Assembly (NCBI RefSeq): GCF_023898315.1
Contig: NC_064622.1
Span: 177,526,178 to 177,590,177 of the forward strand
Source: Schistocerca nitens
Taxonomy: Eukaryota; Arthropoda; Insecta; Orthoptera; Acrididae
DNA: 64,000 bases
Direction of reading: 5' to 3'
A program made the translations under genes and the position numbers. Positions within the stretch are counted from its first letter, which is position 1. Each line of letters opens with the position of its first letter. Under the pieces are notes generated by a model, which was not told where the DNA came from, searched no databases, and saw only the letters and a program-made list of their open reading frames with translations. Shown here piece after piece: positions 1 to 10,678 of the stretch.

Positions 1-200
1 AATGAAAAAACAGGGAAGACGACATGACGTATTCTGGACAAGCCCGATATGTGACAAAGTCTGAACCTTTTATTGTGCCACTTACATGCAGCTACCAAAG
101 CGGTTATCGCCAAGCGTGAACGTGCATGGTTTTCCTTTCAATTGTTGCTCTAAGGACGAGGGGGGTGGGGGTGGGAAAAGGCAGGCTGCTAGCTTGTTGA
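1..200. other. Unassigned flank
   Basis: Nothing is recognised here. It ends at the target duplication of the first SINE. A short G-run lies near 159-176. Confidence 0.4.
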
Positions 201-211
201 TGTACAGAATA

Positions 212-401
212 AGCGTTCTCGCTTCCCATGCCCGGGTTCCCGGGTTCGATTCCCGGCGGGGTCAGGGATTTTCTCTGCCTCGTGATGGCTGGGTGTTGTG
301 TGCTGTCCTTAGGTTAGTTAGGTTTAAGTAGTTCTAAGTTCTAGGGGACTGATGACCACAGCAGTTGACTCCCATAGTGCTCAGAGCCATTTGAACCATT
401 T
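212..401 (+). mobile_element. tRNA-derived SINE, chimeric head (head B) on the family A body
   Basis: An 11-bp target duplication TGTACAGAATA (201-211 and 402-412) brackets the element. The 5' part carries a B-box-like motif (gttcgattcc, about 243) and continues 'ggcggggtcagggattttctctgcc', matching the head of the different SINE at 5633. From about 304 the sequence switches to the shared body (gtccttaggttagttagg, then gggactgatgacc) and ends in agccatttgaacca. It is a SINE with a swapped tRNA head, mobilised in trans by LINE machinery. The head assignment rests on comparison within this window. Confidence 0.85.
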
Positions 402-412
402 TGTACAGAATA

Positions 413-817
413 TCTAAAAAAATAAATCAATACTTATATATACAGTTCTAAAACCGGCAGCATATTTACAATGTTCAACGGATATTTTTATGGGCAGATA
501 TGTCAATAATTTTTCAGTCGATACATCGAGATACCTATATTTTTAGCGATACATCGAATCCGCTAATTATATTTTTTAAATATCGACATATCGGATTCCT
601 GATATTTTTAAAAATATCTTCGTACCATTCAGATACATTTTGACACAGAATGAACATGGATTCGTTAATGTGCTTTACAGAGATGGTGATCTCCAAATGC
701 GGTACATATTTTTAGTACAGAATTGATTATGTCTTATGCTGCATAATACATTTAAATATAGTTACAATTACTGTTATCAATTAATCATCTGCTCACACAG
801 GGAAAACATTTCGTCAA
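413..817. other. AT-rich spacer with degenerate 'atacatcga' motifs
   Basis: No coding potential is recognised. Between about 480 and 640 there are several loose copies of cgatacatcga, atatcgacata and tatttttaaaaatat, which suggests decayed short repeats rather than a gene. Confidence 0.3.
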
Positions 818-827
818 GCAATTACAG

Positions 828-1060
828 CCAGAGTGAAATTTTCACTTTGCAGCGGAGTGTGCGCTGATATGAAACTTCCTGGCAGATTAAAACTGTGTGC
901 TTGACCGAGACTCGAACTCGGGGACCTTTGCCTTTCGCGGGGAAGTGCTCTGCCAAATGACCTACCCAAGCACGACTCACGACACTTGCCCGTGAAAGGC
1001 AAAGGTCCCGATTTCGAGTCTCGGTCCGGCACACAGTTTTAACCTGCCAGGAAGTTTCAG
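828..1060. mobile_element. tRNA-bearing foldback element, copy 1
   Basis: A 10-bp duplication GCAATTACAG (818-827 and 1061-1070) defines the insertion. The left arm, running from about 871 to 947 in reverse sense, and the right arm (983-1059) are inverted copies of one tRNA-like module. That module holds the B box gttcgagtct, the segment cccgcgaaaggcaaagg and the stretch ccggcacacagtttta, followed by the tail ctgccaggaagtttca. The left arm also carries the distal segment (828-870, inverse of atatcagcgcacactccgct). The right arm lacks the 5' tRNA head. It is non-autonomous. LINE-type insertion is inferred from the duplication. Confidence 0.8.
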
Positions 1061-1225
1061 GCAATTACAGAGAGCTTCCGAGACGCTGACGGATCCAGCA
1101 ATTTGAAACAGAACAGCCGACACGAAGTGTTCCGGTCGATGAATTGGGGGCAGATGACCAACGTATGTAATTAGTCTATTGGGGGCTCGTAATATACTAA
1201 TTTATATAGCTTACTAATTAATATG

Positions 1226-1392
1226 TCAGTCCGGAACCGCGTTGCTGCCACGGTCGCAGGTTCGAATCCTGCCTCGGGCATGGATGTGCGTGATGTCCTT
1301 AGGTTAGTTAGGTTTAAGTAGTTCTAAGTTCTAGGGGACTGATGACCTCAGATGTCAAGTCCCATAGTGCTCAGAGCCATTTGAACCATTTT
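1226..1392 (+). mobile_element. SINE family A, 5'-truncated
   Basis: An 11-bp duplication TAATTAATATG (1215-1225 and 1393-1403) flanks it. It begins inside the tRNA-like head (tccggaaccgc), includes the B box ggttcgaatcc, then the core gtccttaggttagttagg and the 3' end agccatttgaacc. The missing A box suggests a truncated reverse-transcription product, unlikely to be transcribed by Pol III. Confidence 0.9.
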
Positions 1393-1439
1393 TAATTAAT
1401 ATGGAGATCGGTACATATGAGGCCCACAGTCCCGCCTCA

Positions 1440-1720
1440 CAATGTCAGTGTTGGCTTTTGAGCAAAGAAGTTTGACGACCACTGATCTAGCGGCTCACCA
1501 TACGTCATTCTGTGTCCCTTGGCTAGAAAGTGCTCTGCCACCGCAGGTTCTTTAGATTCTAGTGACTATGGTGTGGTGATGTTCAACACATCTGTCGTGA
1601 ACAATGCGAATCGTCTGGTCACGTTTTGCCACGGTGTCAAGGGATCCAGTAAATACCGGATTTCCTTGGTGCTAAATTCCAGAGAGAGCCAACGAGAGTT
1701 TTAATCTTGGCTGCTAGACA
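1440..1720 (-). pseudogene. Penelope-like element, GIY-YIG endonuclease fragment
   Basis: On the reverse strand the conceptual protein contains segments reading V-Y/F-W-I-P-C-x-x-G-K-T, then 'RIVHDRCVEHH', then 'AVAEHFLAKGHRMTYGE'-like residues spread over more than one frame. This resembles the C-terminal GIY-YIG nuclease of Penelope-like retroelements. The frame is broken by stops, so this is a remnant. The family call is by eye from motif order and not from an alignment. Confidence 0.55.
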
Positions 1721-1869
1721 GAGCAGACATCTAATATTCGTTCCTCCACAAAACTTTCGAATATTATCGTAAAACGAGGTCTACGATTCCAGAGGCCTCA
1801 TTGATCCACGCACTTCATGCATTATCCAGTTTCAGCCCATATGCTGGATGGTGTTTGTTACTGCCATGC

Positions 1870-3490
1870 TTTGTAGCTGTTTCCCAGTCATGTAAACATA
1901 CTGCTGCCGCAGGGAACACGGCGAGCAGTCCAGTATCAACAACAGCCTCGTTCAGTTTGTGTTCGGCACTGCAGTAACATGTCACGTAGAGGTATACAAC
2001 ACTTCGATAGAGCCAGAATACTGACTTTATTTTCAGCAGATCATAGACAGCAAGATGTTGCCGATCGGTTACATGTCACTCAAAGTGGTGTGTCTAAGGT
2101 GTGGAGGAAGTACAGAGACAGGGTAAATGTGAACGATAGACCTCGCAGTGATCGTTTTCGTACGACAACACCAACGAAGGATCGTTTCCTACAACTGTCG
2201 ACTCACGGAAGCCCAATATCAACCGCCAGAAATATTTGAAATGACTTCTCCCGGTCTCCTCAGACCAAACAGTGAGTAGAGGATTGCATTACAGTGGTCA
2301 TCATTCGAGAAGACCAATGAGAAGTTTTGAACTGAAACAATGGAACCCATGTAGTCGAAGGACCTGTGCTCTTGCACATCAACACTGGACCGTTGCAGAA
2401 TGGAGTAATGTCATGTTTGCTGATGAGACCAGGATTGCTTCGCGATCGGACGCTAGGCGTGTTAGGCTATGGAGGAGCGCTAGACGACACCAGTAACGCC
2501 AATACGATCTGGAAGTCCGTCCGTTTGCTGGAGGAAGTGTAATGTTCTGGGCGGCAATAATGATGAGGCGGCGGACCCCTCTAATTCCCATCTACAGTAA
2601 CTTGACTGGTACCTGATATCTCCAAGAGGTCCTACAAACGACTGTAAGGCCCTACAGACGTGACGTCGGTGACAGCTCCATCCTAGTCCGTGACAATGCA
2701 AGACCGCACCGTACTCTAGCAGTGTCTCGGTGTCTTCAAAGATGCAATCAACCGAATGCATTGATTAGCACAGTCCCCAGACATGAATGCAATTGAGCGA
2801 GCATGGGACCTGTTCAAGTTGGCCATTGCACAGAGTCTGAAACCATCTGACGATCTTCAAGACCGGAATGAAATTTTCACTCTGCAGCGGAGTGTGCGCT
2901 GATAAGAAACTTCCTGGCAGACCAAAACTGTGTGCTGGACCGAGACACGAACTCATGACCTTGGCCTTTCGCGGGCAGCTGCTCTACCACTGAGCTACCC
3001 AAGCACGACTCACGACCCGTCCTCAAGTTTGGAAGGTAGGAGATGAGGTACTGGCGGAAGTAAAATTGTGAGGACGGGTCGTGAGTCGTGCTTGGGTAGC
3101 CCAGTGGTAGAGCACTTGCCCGCGAAAAACAAATGTCCCTAGTTCGAGTTTTGATCTGCCAGGAAGCTTCAATGTTTAAGACCTCGCTGAAGCTGCCATT
3201 GACGGGTGGGACCTCATACCCCAAGATAAACTTGATGGTCTCATCCAGAGCATGCCTCACAGAGTGGAAGAACTCATCCGTGTGCGGGGAGGACGTACTC
3301 ACTACTAAAGACTGCTAATCATAATCATGATAGAAATATTTTCACCGTTTTTTTTTTTTTCAAGATGTACACTTAGGAGAGAGCCTGCTTTGTTTCATAA
3401 TGATTTCTTGTAACTAACCAAAGTCGTTCCTGTTTTCAGAAGTAATTATGTTTATTTTGTTAATAAAGTATTGCACAAACCTCAACTGGT
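1870..3490 (+). pseudogene. Tc1-like transposase remnant, interrupted by a foldback element
   Basis: The N-terminal paired-type helix-turn-helix is readable from the ATG at 1979 ('MSRRGIQHFDRARILTLFSADHRQQDVADRLHVTQSGVSKVWRKY' style, about 86 codons). The first catalytic block 'VMFADETR' lies near 2410, and 'SPDMNAIERAWD', which carries the DDE glutamate, lies near 2780. The C-terminal block 'IPQDKLDGLIQSMPHRVEELIRVRGG' lies after the insertion, near 3215-3300. Several stops and frameshifts make it non-functional. The insertion at 2865-3174 splits the last 50 codons. Terminal inverted repeats were not identified, so the outer bounds are approximate. Confidence 0.8.
2865..3174. mobile_element. 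tRNA-bearing foldback element, copy 2, inside the Tc1
   Basis: This is the same module as at 828-1060 but more complete. The left arm runs to 3025 and the right arm from about 3068, with a spacer of about 42 bp (3026-3067). The inner arms pair from agcacgactcacgacccgtc (3002) to gacgggtcgtgagtcgtgct (3073). Each arm carries a tRNA-like unit with an A-box-like stretch (gggtagcccagtggtagagc on the + arm) and a B box. The host duplication is TTCAAGACC at 2856-2864 against TTTAAGACC at 3175-3183, 8 of 9 matching. Tc1 coding sequence resumes immediately after it. Confidence 0.85.
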
Positions 3491-3619
3491 GTACTGTAAG
3501 AAGTCATTGTGATAAGCTCTATGATATTCGAAACATTCGTTGAAGTGTGTATATTTTTTAAATCAATCCCATCGTTGAAGATACGCTTCCAGTTATGTGG
3601 TAGGAAAGCAACAGATATA

Positions 3620-5119
3620 CAGGGAAACCCAAAAGTCCGTTAACATCTGAAAATACACTAGTTCACGGAGTAATGTAGATAGAGAGGTAAATCTTGACAC
3701 TGTTGCCTGAAATGACACGCGGTTTTATTGAAACCAAAAACGAGTGCAAAAACCAGTAACAGATGGCGCTGGACAACAACGCGTCGTTGACGCCGCATGA
3801 GAATCGTGTAGTGAGAGAGGGTGCCAGATGCACCAACAGTTGCGGCATGTTGACTTCACCTGAAAAGGCAAGCTGTGAAGCTTTACTTTGAGAATGCTAC
3901 AGCAGCTTTACGATCCTGTAGCCATAAGAAGGGTATTCGAACGGGTAAAGGTCCTGTGACAAAGTCTGTGTGAAGAAACTGATCACGAAGTTCGAAGCCA
4001 CGGGTTGCTTAGGTGATGAGAACCTAATGGGCCACTAGACACTAGTGCCCTTGCTGTTCGGACAGTTCAGGTAGGAATGGAGACTTTAGCGGGTTCATCT
4101 TCGCACGGTGAAGAGAGTGCTCGTGAAGTCGCACGTCGCACCGGCATTCTACGCACTACTGTTTGGAGAGCACTAAGGGGTACACTCCAATACTGTTCGT
4201 AAAAAAATCCAGCATCATTATGAACCGTCAGCCATAGTTTTTGCGACGCGGAGATCTTTGCGGTGTGGGTCCATCAAAAAATGTGGGAAAATGACGTGTG
4301 GTTCTCTAAAATTTTGTGGGCCAACGACGTTCATTTCACACTCCGAAGGTCTGTCAACACCCACAACAACAGAATTTGGGCTAACGAAAATTCTAGAACT
4401 ATCATGGAAACCCCACTACATGACGATAAAGTCACGGTATGTTGTGAATATACCACATCAATTGTGATCGGACACGTTTTCTACGAGGAAATGCGGGGTG
4501 CTGCTTTTCAAATTGTCAGCGTGACGGGTGTGAGGTACGGCTATATGTAACAGAATCACATCGTCCATAGCCCGGTTGATAAACGCCTGCCGGAAGGTAC
4601 GATTTCTGTGTAGGATGGCGCTCCGCCCCATAATGCTACATGTGTGAAAGATCTCTAGCGAAAATAAACAGGTGAGGACCGCGGGCTGAGCCGTCCCCAG
4701 TTCCTAATCTGTGTGATTATTAGTTGTGGGTTTGCCTGATGTCTACCGCGATTGTCCGACTTCATTATACGCGCTAAAAGACAACGCCCGACGGCAGTTG
4801 GCAGTTTCTCGCAGTACCTACTGATGTGCTGTACAGTACTGTTCACAACATTGCCCCTCGTCTACAGGTATTGTTCATGAAGGACGATCGACATGTTGAG
4901 CATTTGTTACGAAGAACATCGTCTTTCCTAGAATTCATTTGTTATGCTAACTACTGCTTTTGTCTCTTATGAAGCGCCATCTGTTGATCTTTAGTGCATT
5001 TTTTGTTTAAATAAAGGCCCATATCATTTCAGGCATGTGTGTCAATTTTTACCTCTCTACCTACATTATTACGTGAAGTATCAAATTTTCAAATGTTAAC
5101 AGGTTTTTAGGTCATCCTG
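3620..5119 (+). mobile_element. Mariner-like element, decayed, with TIRs of about 100 bp
   Basis: Flanking TA dinucleotides lie at 3618-3619 and 5120-5121. The left end (cagggaaaccc..., including gtagatagagaggtaaa near 3676) matches the inverted right end (...tttacctctctacctac near 5049, ending catcctg) with about 80% identity over roughly 100 bp. Between them, fragments of a mariner-type transposase can be read: an HTH-like piece near 3900-4000, a stretch near 4250-4470 and a C-terminal piece near 4650-4900. Many stops and frame changes are present. It is old and inactive. Confidence 0.8.
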
Positions 5120-5164
5120 TACATGTCTTCTACTGGTTCTGGTGAAGATCAAAACTCTAAAGCG

Positions 5165-5620
5165 TAATGGATCTGTCATCGTATAAACTGCGCTTGAACA
5201 CAAGCTTAAAGCGTTCTGGTTCTTGTGTCAAGGCTTCCATGGCCCGAGGCCTCCTTACTATTGTCCCCAGGACCACTGCGTGTTTGTACGGTGAACGACA
5301 ACTCATCGCATGTTGATATCGGTCCATAGCGTTGGTTCTCTACAAGAACAGTGTCCCAGAGTCCCATCACCCTTCCTGCAGACCAGTACGTCCAGAAAAG
5401 GAAGCTTTTCATCCCATTCGACTTCCATTACAACCGTGTTGCTGGACTGAAGGCAGCTAAAAAGAAGTGGTTGACAGCGTGTAGTCCACGTGGGTGCACC
5501 ATGACTTTAAAAGAAGCCATCCTCAGAGCCCTGTCTTCAAAATCTTGCATAAATAAGTTGGCGACCTGCGTGGATAGTGGACTGTCAATAGCTACTCAGT
5601 CATTTTGTTCGCAGAATACT
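5165..5620 (-). pseudogene. Penelope-like element, late RT-domain fragment
   Basis: Reverse-strand translation gives 'EWDEKLPFLDVLV' followed by 'DGTLGH' and a region resembling 'YRKPTHTDRYLH', the block that follows the RT core in Penelope-like elements. It ends at the target duplication of the composite SINE at 5633. With the 6770-7320 piece it is in the order expected of one reverse-strand Penelope copy broken by later insertions. Stops are present. Confidence 0.55.
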
Positions 5621-5632
5621 AATCATTACTAA

Positions 5633-6152
5633 GTCCGCAGCTCGTGGTCTCGCGGTAGCGTTCTCGCTTCCCGAGCACGGGGTCCCGGGTTCAGGTAGCG
5701 TTCTCGCTTCCCGAGCACGGGGTCCCGGGTTCAATTCCCGGCGTGGTCAGGGATTTTCACCTGCCTCGAGATGACTGGGTGTTGTTGTGTCGTCTTCATC
5801 AACATCAGCCGACCGGAGTGGCCGTGCGGTTCTAGGCGCTACAGTCTGGAGCCGAGCGCCCGCTACGGTCGCAGGTTCATATCCTGCCTCGGGTATGGAT
5901 GTGTGTGATGTCCTTAGGTTAGTTAGGTTTAATTAGTTCTAAGTTCTAGGCGACTGATGACCTCAGAAGTTAAGTCGCATAGTGCTCAGAGCCATTTGAA
6001 CCATTTGAGCCATCATCATCATTCATCCCCATTACGGTCGGAGGAAGGCAATGGCAAACCACCTCCGCTAGGACCTTGCCTAGTACAGCGGTGCGGGTTA
6101 CCCGCATCGTTCCCCTACGCTCTGTCAAGGAGTATGGGACTTCATCATCAGA
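5633..6152 (+). mobile_element. tRNA-derived SINE (head B type, long tail) carrying a nested SINE
   Basis: A 12-bp duplication AATCATTACTAA (5621-5632 and 6153-6164) brackets the whole block. The head (gctcgtggtctcgcggtagc) and B box are followed by ggtcagggattttcacctgc. After the nested SINE (5806-6006) the original tail resumes with catcatcatcattcatcccc, ggaggaaggcaatggcaaac and a 3' end near gggacttcatcatc. A 40-bp stretch in the head is duplicated in tandem (5654-5693 and 5694-5733), doubling the end of the tRNA-like region. It is probably dead. Confidence 0.85.
5806..6006 (+). mobile_element. SINE family A, full length, nested
   Basis: It starts cagccgaccggagtggccg (A-box region of a class II tRNA-like head), has a B-box region at about 5872 (ggttcatatcc, diverged), then the core and the 3' end agccatttgaaccattt. 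It lies within the catcatcat tract of the host SINE, so the duplication is hidden in simple sequence. Confidence 0.9.
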
Positions 6153-6229
6153 AATCATTACTAAATAAAAAAACTGGACAAGTCCGAGTAGGTCTCGCGC
6201 TCTGAAGATTCCGTAAAAATTTAATAATG

Positions 6230-6460
6230 TATGTAGGTAGTTCAGCTATAGGTTCTGATGAGTGAGATGGCGAGTGCAAAAATATGTCACATAAATGGCC
6301 GTACCTTTTGATTGCATTGACTTGGAAGCTAAATTTTTTTAGCGCGCAAAGGTATGTAAATTTCAGTTTGATATTTCTATCCGTTCTTGAGAAAAAGAGC
6401 TCTTAGCAGGCGGGTAGACAGATGAACAACGAAGTGAGGTACAGAACCATAAAAACATGT
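6230..6460 (+). repeat. Dispersed insect repeat remnant (ccgttcttgagaaaaag / acaacgaagtgaggtacagaacc)
   Basis: The stretch from about 6300 to 6452 contains ccgttcttgagaaaaagagc, then an acagatgaacaacgaagtg tract, then gaggtacagaaccataaaaa. This combination is recalled as a widespread repeat 3' end in insect genomes. No ORF or terminal repeat is seen, and the class is uncertain. Confidence 0.4.
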
Positions 6461-6769
6461 CGGCGTCAGCACATGATGTCAAAGCTCATCATTTCCATAT
6501 TCAGTTTTTCACTAATTAGGATCAAAAACTATTCAAGAGGAAACCGGGTAAAAAAAGACAGTACATCAAATTTCACAAGCAAATCCAAGGGACCAAGACA
6601 TAAAGACTGCAAACGCTGGATAAAAAACATTGAAATATGGTTCTGATAGTTCGCGGAGGGTGGGATGAGAACGGATAATAGATATTTCGCCAAATTGCAG
6701 GTAGACGCATCCAAATTACTGTCTATGGATGTTTGGCACACTGCGTAATCTTGGTGGAACGGCAGCATT

Positions 6770-7320
6770 AGGACGAAATTTTCTGAAGCATGTTTACCGA
6801 AGACGATCTCTTTCTTAAAAGCGAAAGTGTCTTCCGGTTTATTTCTTCAATAGGATTATTCTGCAATATTCGGCTAGTCGAGTCCTTAAGTAAATTACCC
6901 ATTTTGCCCACATAAAAGTCCCATCAAACAAGAGCCGTGGCGCTACCTTTGTCCTTTGGTAGAATTAATAAATGCGAATCTTCTCTAGCGGACCGGGTTA
7001 CAGCCCTTTCGACAGAGGAAATGTTACCTCACGGCTGGATCCATTACATTAATTGTAAGCTCCTAGTCGTTTCATCAAGCTCTCAATATCGGGACTATGC
7101 CTACATTTCCTAACAATTTTCCATCGACGTCACATACATGTACACAATTGCGCCGTCTGCGAACATCTTTAGATGGCTACCAGTTCATTTACACATTTAT
7201 AAGTACTGACAGGCGACAGTCCCGCTGCAGCTCCTTGAGTTATACAGAAGCTACGTCCACTCCTGATAATGTCTTTCTATTTTGAATGATGTACTGCAAG
7301 TCCTGTTTGGCAGTTAAGCT
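6770..7320 (-). pseudogene. Penelope-like element, N-terminal RT fragment
   Basis: On the reverse strand 'ILPKDKGSATALV', 'DFYVGKMGNLLKDSTS' and 'LQNNPIEEINRKTLSLL' can be read. They match the 'PxDKGNATVVM...Y..K...LL.D..TY' start of Penelope-like reverse transcriptases. One or more stops are present. Together with 5165-5620 it probably represents one old copy. Confidence 0.6.
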
Positions 7321-7523
7321 TTCATTTCAGTCTTCCCATATTGCGCAAGCAAGTACTTCGTGGACTAAGCAACGGTGCGTACTGGAAGTCAAAGAACATG
7401 GCGTCGTCCATAGCTCTCGCTGTAAATAGAAGATCTCGTAAACGAACAGAGCAAGATTAGTTTCACACACGATCACTGATCGGGGAATCCGTGTCTGATT
7501 CGCACAAATGGGCCGTACGGTCT

Positions 7524-7728
7524 TGATTCAGAATGGTTCAAATGGCTCTGAGAACTATGGGACTTTACATCTGAGGTCATCAGTCCCCTAGAACGTAGAA
7601 CTACTTAAACCTAACTAACCTAAGGACATTACACACATCCACCCTAGAGACAGGATTCGAACCTACGATAGTAACGGTCTCGCGGTTCCATACTGAAGCG
7701 CCTAGAACCGCTCGGCCACCCGGTCGGC
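7524..7728 (-). mobile_element. SINE family A, reverse strand, full length
   Basis: An 11-bp duplication CCGTACGGTCT lies at 7513-7523 and 7729-7739. The 3' end (aatggttcaaatggctctga) lies on the left. The B box (reverse ggattcgaacc, 7651) and the tRNA-like head lie on the right. Confidence 0.9.
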
Positions 7729-7739
7729 CCGTACGGTCT

Positions 7740-8265
7740 CTGCAAGAATCAAACTCGCACAGACAATGTATTACAAACTGAATGGATTCGTTAACGACTG
7801 TTTTCCGCATCTAGATATGGATCGGGAAAACGTAGTATGTTGCGACCGACATTTAGCACTCATTTTGTTCCACACGTGTAAACACATCAGTTATAAGACC
7901 AGATCCCACGCGTAACCTCCGTGTTATAGAAACCACTTTCTACCATTCCACGCAGTATAATTCCAGTCGATCTGCATCAGGCCACAGGAGAAATTAACGC
8001 AATGACTGTTTTAGTATGCGAGGAGGCGCAGCTGAGAGACACGCCCAGCCATCCATATTTACGTTTTCCGCGGATTCCCTAAATAAATTAAGGCAATTCC
8101 GAAATAATCAGTTTGGAAAGGACACGGTTGTTTTCCTTCCCCATCCTTCTCTATGCCGAACATGTCTCCGTCTATAATGACAGCGTCGTAGACGGGACGT
8201 TAGACCCTAATCTTCATTCCTGTTTTACATTGACTGTTTTCATTTGCACGGCAACAGTAAATAAT
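7740..8265. other. Unassigned spacer
   Basis: No recognisable gene or repeat. The short ORFs here lack any motif. Confidence 0.3.
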
Positions 8266-10440
8266 ACAAAATCTGATCAAAAGTATCGGGACACCTGCTA
8301 GTGGACATTAATATTGGAAGTGTCCATCCTTCGCCATTATGAAGTCGTGAACTCTGTTGTTGACACTTTCAATGCTGTGTCTGTGTCTGTGAAGAAGTTG
8401 TAGCCCATTCTTCTTCAAGAGCCGAAATCAGATAAGGTATTAATTTTGGACGCTGGGGTCTTGAGTGAAGTCGACGTTCAAACTCATCTTTGATCCACTG
8501 GGTTCAGGTCTAGACTCTGAGTAGGCATGTGCATTTCAGGAACATTACTGTGCACAAACCACTGCCTCACAGATGCTACTGAATCCAGAACATCTGCCAA
8601 CATCAGTAACTTTCAAGGAGGTACCCACAATGTAGCGAAGCAGCTTAAACCCCTTAATGAAGGTAAATCCACCGGTCTAGATTGCATACCAGTCAGGTTC
8701 CTTTCACAGTATGCTGACACAATACCTCCACTCTTAACAATCACTAAAACAGCTCGTTCGTCGAAAGATTCTTACCTAAAGAATGGAAAGTTGCACAAGT
8801 CACACCAAAATCCAAGAAAGGAACTATGAGTAATCCGCTAAATTACAGACCCATATCAGTAACGTCGATATGCAGAAGGATTTTGGAAGATACACTGTGT
8901 TCGAGCATTATGTATTACCTTGAAGAAAACGATTTATTGACAAATAGTCAGCACGGATTCAGAAAATATCGTTCTTGAGAAACACAACTAGTTCTTTATT
9001 CTTACGAAGAATGAGTGCTGTCGACAAGGGATGTCAAATTAATTCCATATTCTTAGATTTCCAGAAGGCTTTTGGCACCGTTCCTGAAAAGCTTCTTGTA
9101 ATCCAAATCCGTGCCTATAGGGTATTGCCTCAGTTGCGTGAGCTGATTCGTGAGTTCCTGTCAGAAAGGTCACAGTTCGTAGAAATAAATAGAAAGTCAT
9201 CGAGTAAAACAGAAGTAATATCTGGCGCTCCCCAAGGAAGTGTTATAGGCCCTCTGCTGCTCTTACTCTACATAAATGACATGGGAGGCAATCTGAGCAC
9301 GCCTCTTGGATGTTTGTAGATCATGCTGTCATTTACCTTATTTCAAAGTCATCAGATGATCAAACGAATTGCAAAATGATTTAGACAAGATATTTGCATT
9401 GTGCCAAAAGTGGCAATCGACTCTAAATGATGAAAAGTGTGAAGTTATCCACATCACTACTAAAAAAAAAACACTGAATTTGTGGTTACGCGGTACACAA
9501 AAGACTGTAGATTCAACTAATATACTTAGGGATTACAGTTACGAATAATTTAAATTGAAACTATCACATAGATAATGTTGTGGAGAAAACAAACCAAAGA
9601 CTGCGATTTACTGGCAGAACACTTAGAGAATGAAACGCGACTACTAAACAGCCTGCTTACACGACGCCTGTTAGCCCTCTTCAGGAGTATTCACATGCAG
9701 TGTGGGATCTGCATCGGATGGGACTGACGGAGAACCTTGAAAATGTTCAAAGAATGGCAGCTCTTTTGGTATTATCGCGGAATTGTGGGAGAGAGAGACC
9801 GGCGGACATGATACGTGAATTGGGGGGGGGGGGGGGCAATCATTAGAACAAAAGCGTTTTTCGTTGCGACAGGATCTCTCGTGAAATTTCACGTCCGATT
9901 GCGAAAATATTCTCTTGGTGCCCACCTGCATAGGGAGAAATGATCATCATGATAAAAAAAGAGCAATCACAACTCGCTCGGAAAGATTTATGCTCTCGTT
10001 GTTCCTGCGCGCATTTCGAGACTGGAACGGTAGAAAAATAGTTTAAAGGCGGTCCGATGAACCCTCTGCCAGGCACTTAATTGACAATTGCAGAGTAATC
10101 TTGTAGATATAGACGTAGATGACGGAGTGCATTGTCGTTCTGGTAAAAACAATCGCCGTTCCCAGACTGTTCCTCTAACTGTTCGCAGTGCATAATGCTT
10201 CCAAATGTGTTCATATCCTTCCACATTTAGCGCTTTCCTAAGCACAATAATGGGACCACAGCGTAACCATGACAACCACCTCCTCCGTTCTTGACCGTTG
10301 GCATCAAACTTTATGTCAGGTAACGTTCTCCACGCATTAGCCAAACCAAAAATGTTCCATCTGATAGCCACAGGGTATAACGTGATTCGTCACTCGTTTC
10401 CAGTCATCCACTGTCCAGTGGCGTCACTCCAGTGGAGGAT
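8266..10440 (-). pseudogene. Tc1-like element remnant split by a LINE
   Basis: The left end (aatctgatcaaaagtatcgg, 8270) is a terminus recalled from Tc1-like elements in locusts. The 8300-8578 segment and the 10119-10440 segment are consecutive parts of one reverse-strand transposase gene. The text breaks at cctcacagatgct (8578) and resumes at gacggagtgcattgtcg (10119). The second part encodes, in reverse, the region around the second catalytic Asp. The right end of the element is missing beyond about 10440. Confidence 0.65.
8579..10118 (+). mobile_element. LINE (CR1/Jockey-like), 5'-truncated and decayed
   Basis: RT motifs are readable in order: 'KSTGLDCIPVRFL' near 8660, 'SIFLDFQKAFGTVPEKLL' near 9050 (first catalytic Asp), 'SGAPQGSVIGPLLLLLYINDMG' near 9220, then the active-site block. 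That block reads F-V-D-H-A rather than F-A-D-D-A near 9315, so the catalytic pair is damaged. A thumb/C-terminal region continues to about 10060. The tail ends tagatatagacgtagatgac, a short-repeat tail typical of LINEs. Several stops and frameshifts, plus a run of G at 9825-9836. Inactive. Confidence 0.8.
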
Positions 10441-10678
10441 ACATATAGTAAGCGTGCTGAGAGCGCGTTTCCCCCCCCCCCCCCCCCCTCTGCCTTGAGT
10501 AGCCACTCGTATTGCCACCCGCGCCGCCCCTGCCAGTCAGTCCGTACGCTATTCGTTCGTTTGTTTCGCCAGTCGACTCGACCGAATCGAGTTATAGAGT
10601 AGTTGTTCTTTCCTATGCAACAAGCGCGTCAGCGTCATCGTATTTTATACGTATCTGTCTGGCACATACATAGATAAC

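Noticed and set aside
9825-9836. G-quadruplex candidates in G/C runs (also 10471-10488 and 56610-56622)
   Set aside because: They are single homopolymer runs inside decayed elements. No spaced G-tract pattern supports a specific structure.
10298-10498. Short forward frame ending in a C-run
   Set aside because: Antisense to the Tc1 remnant. The frame crosses into a homopolymer.
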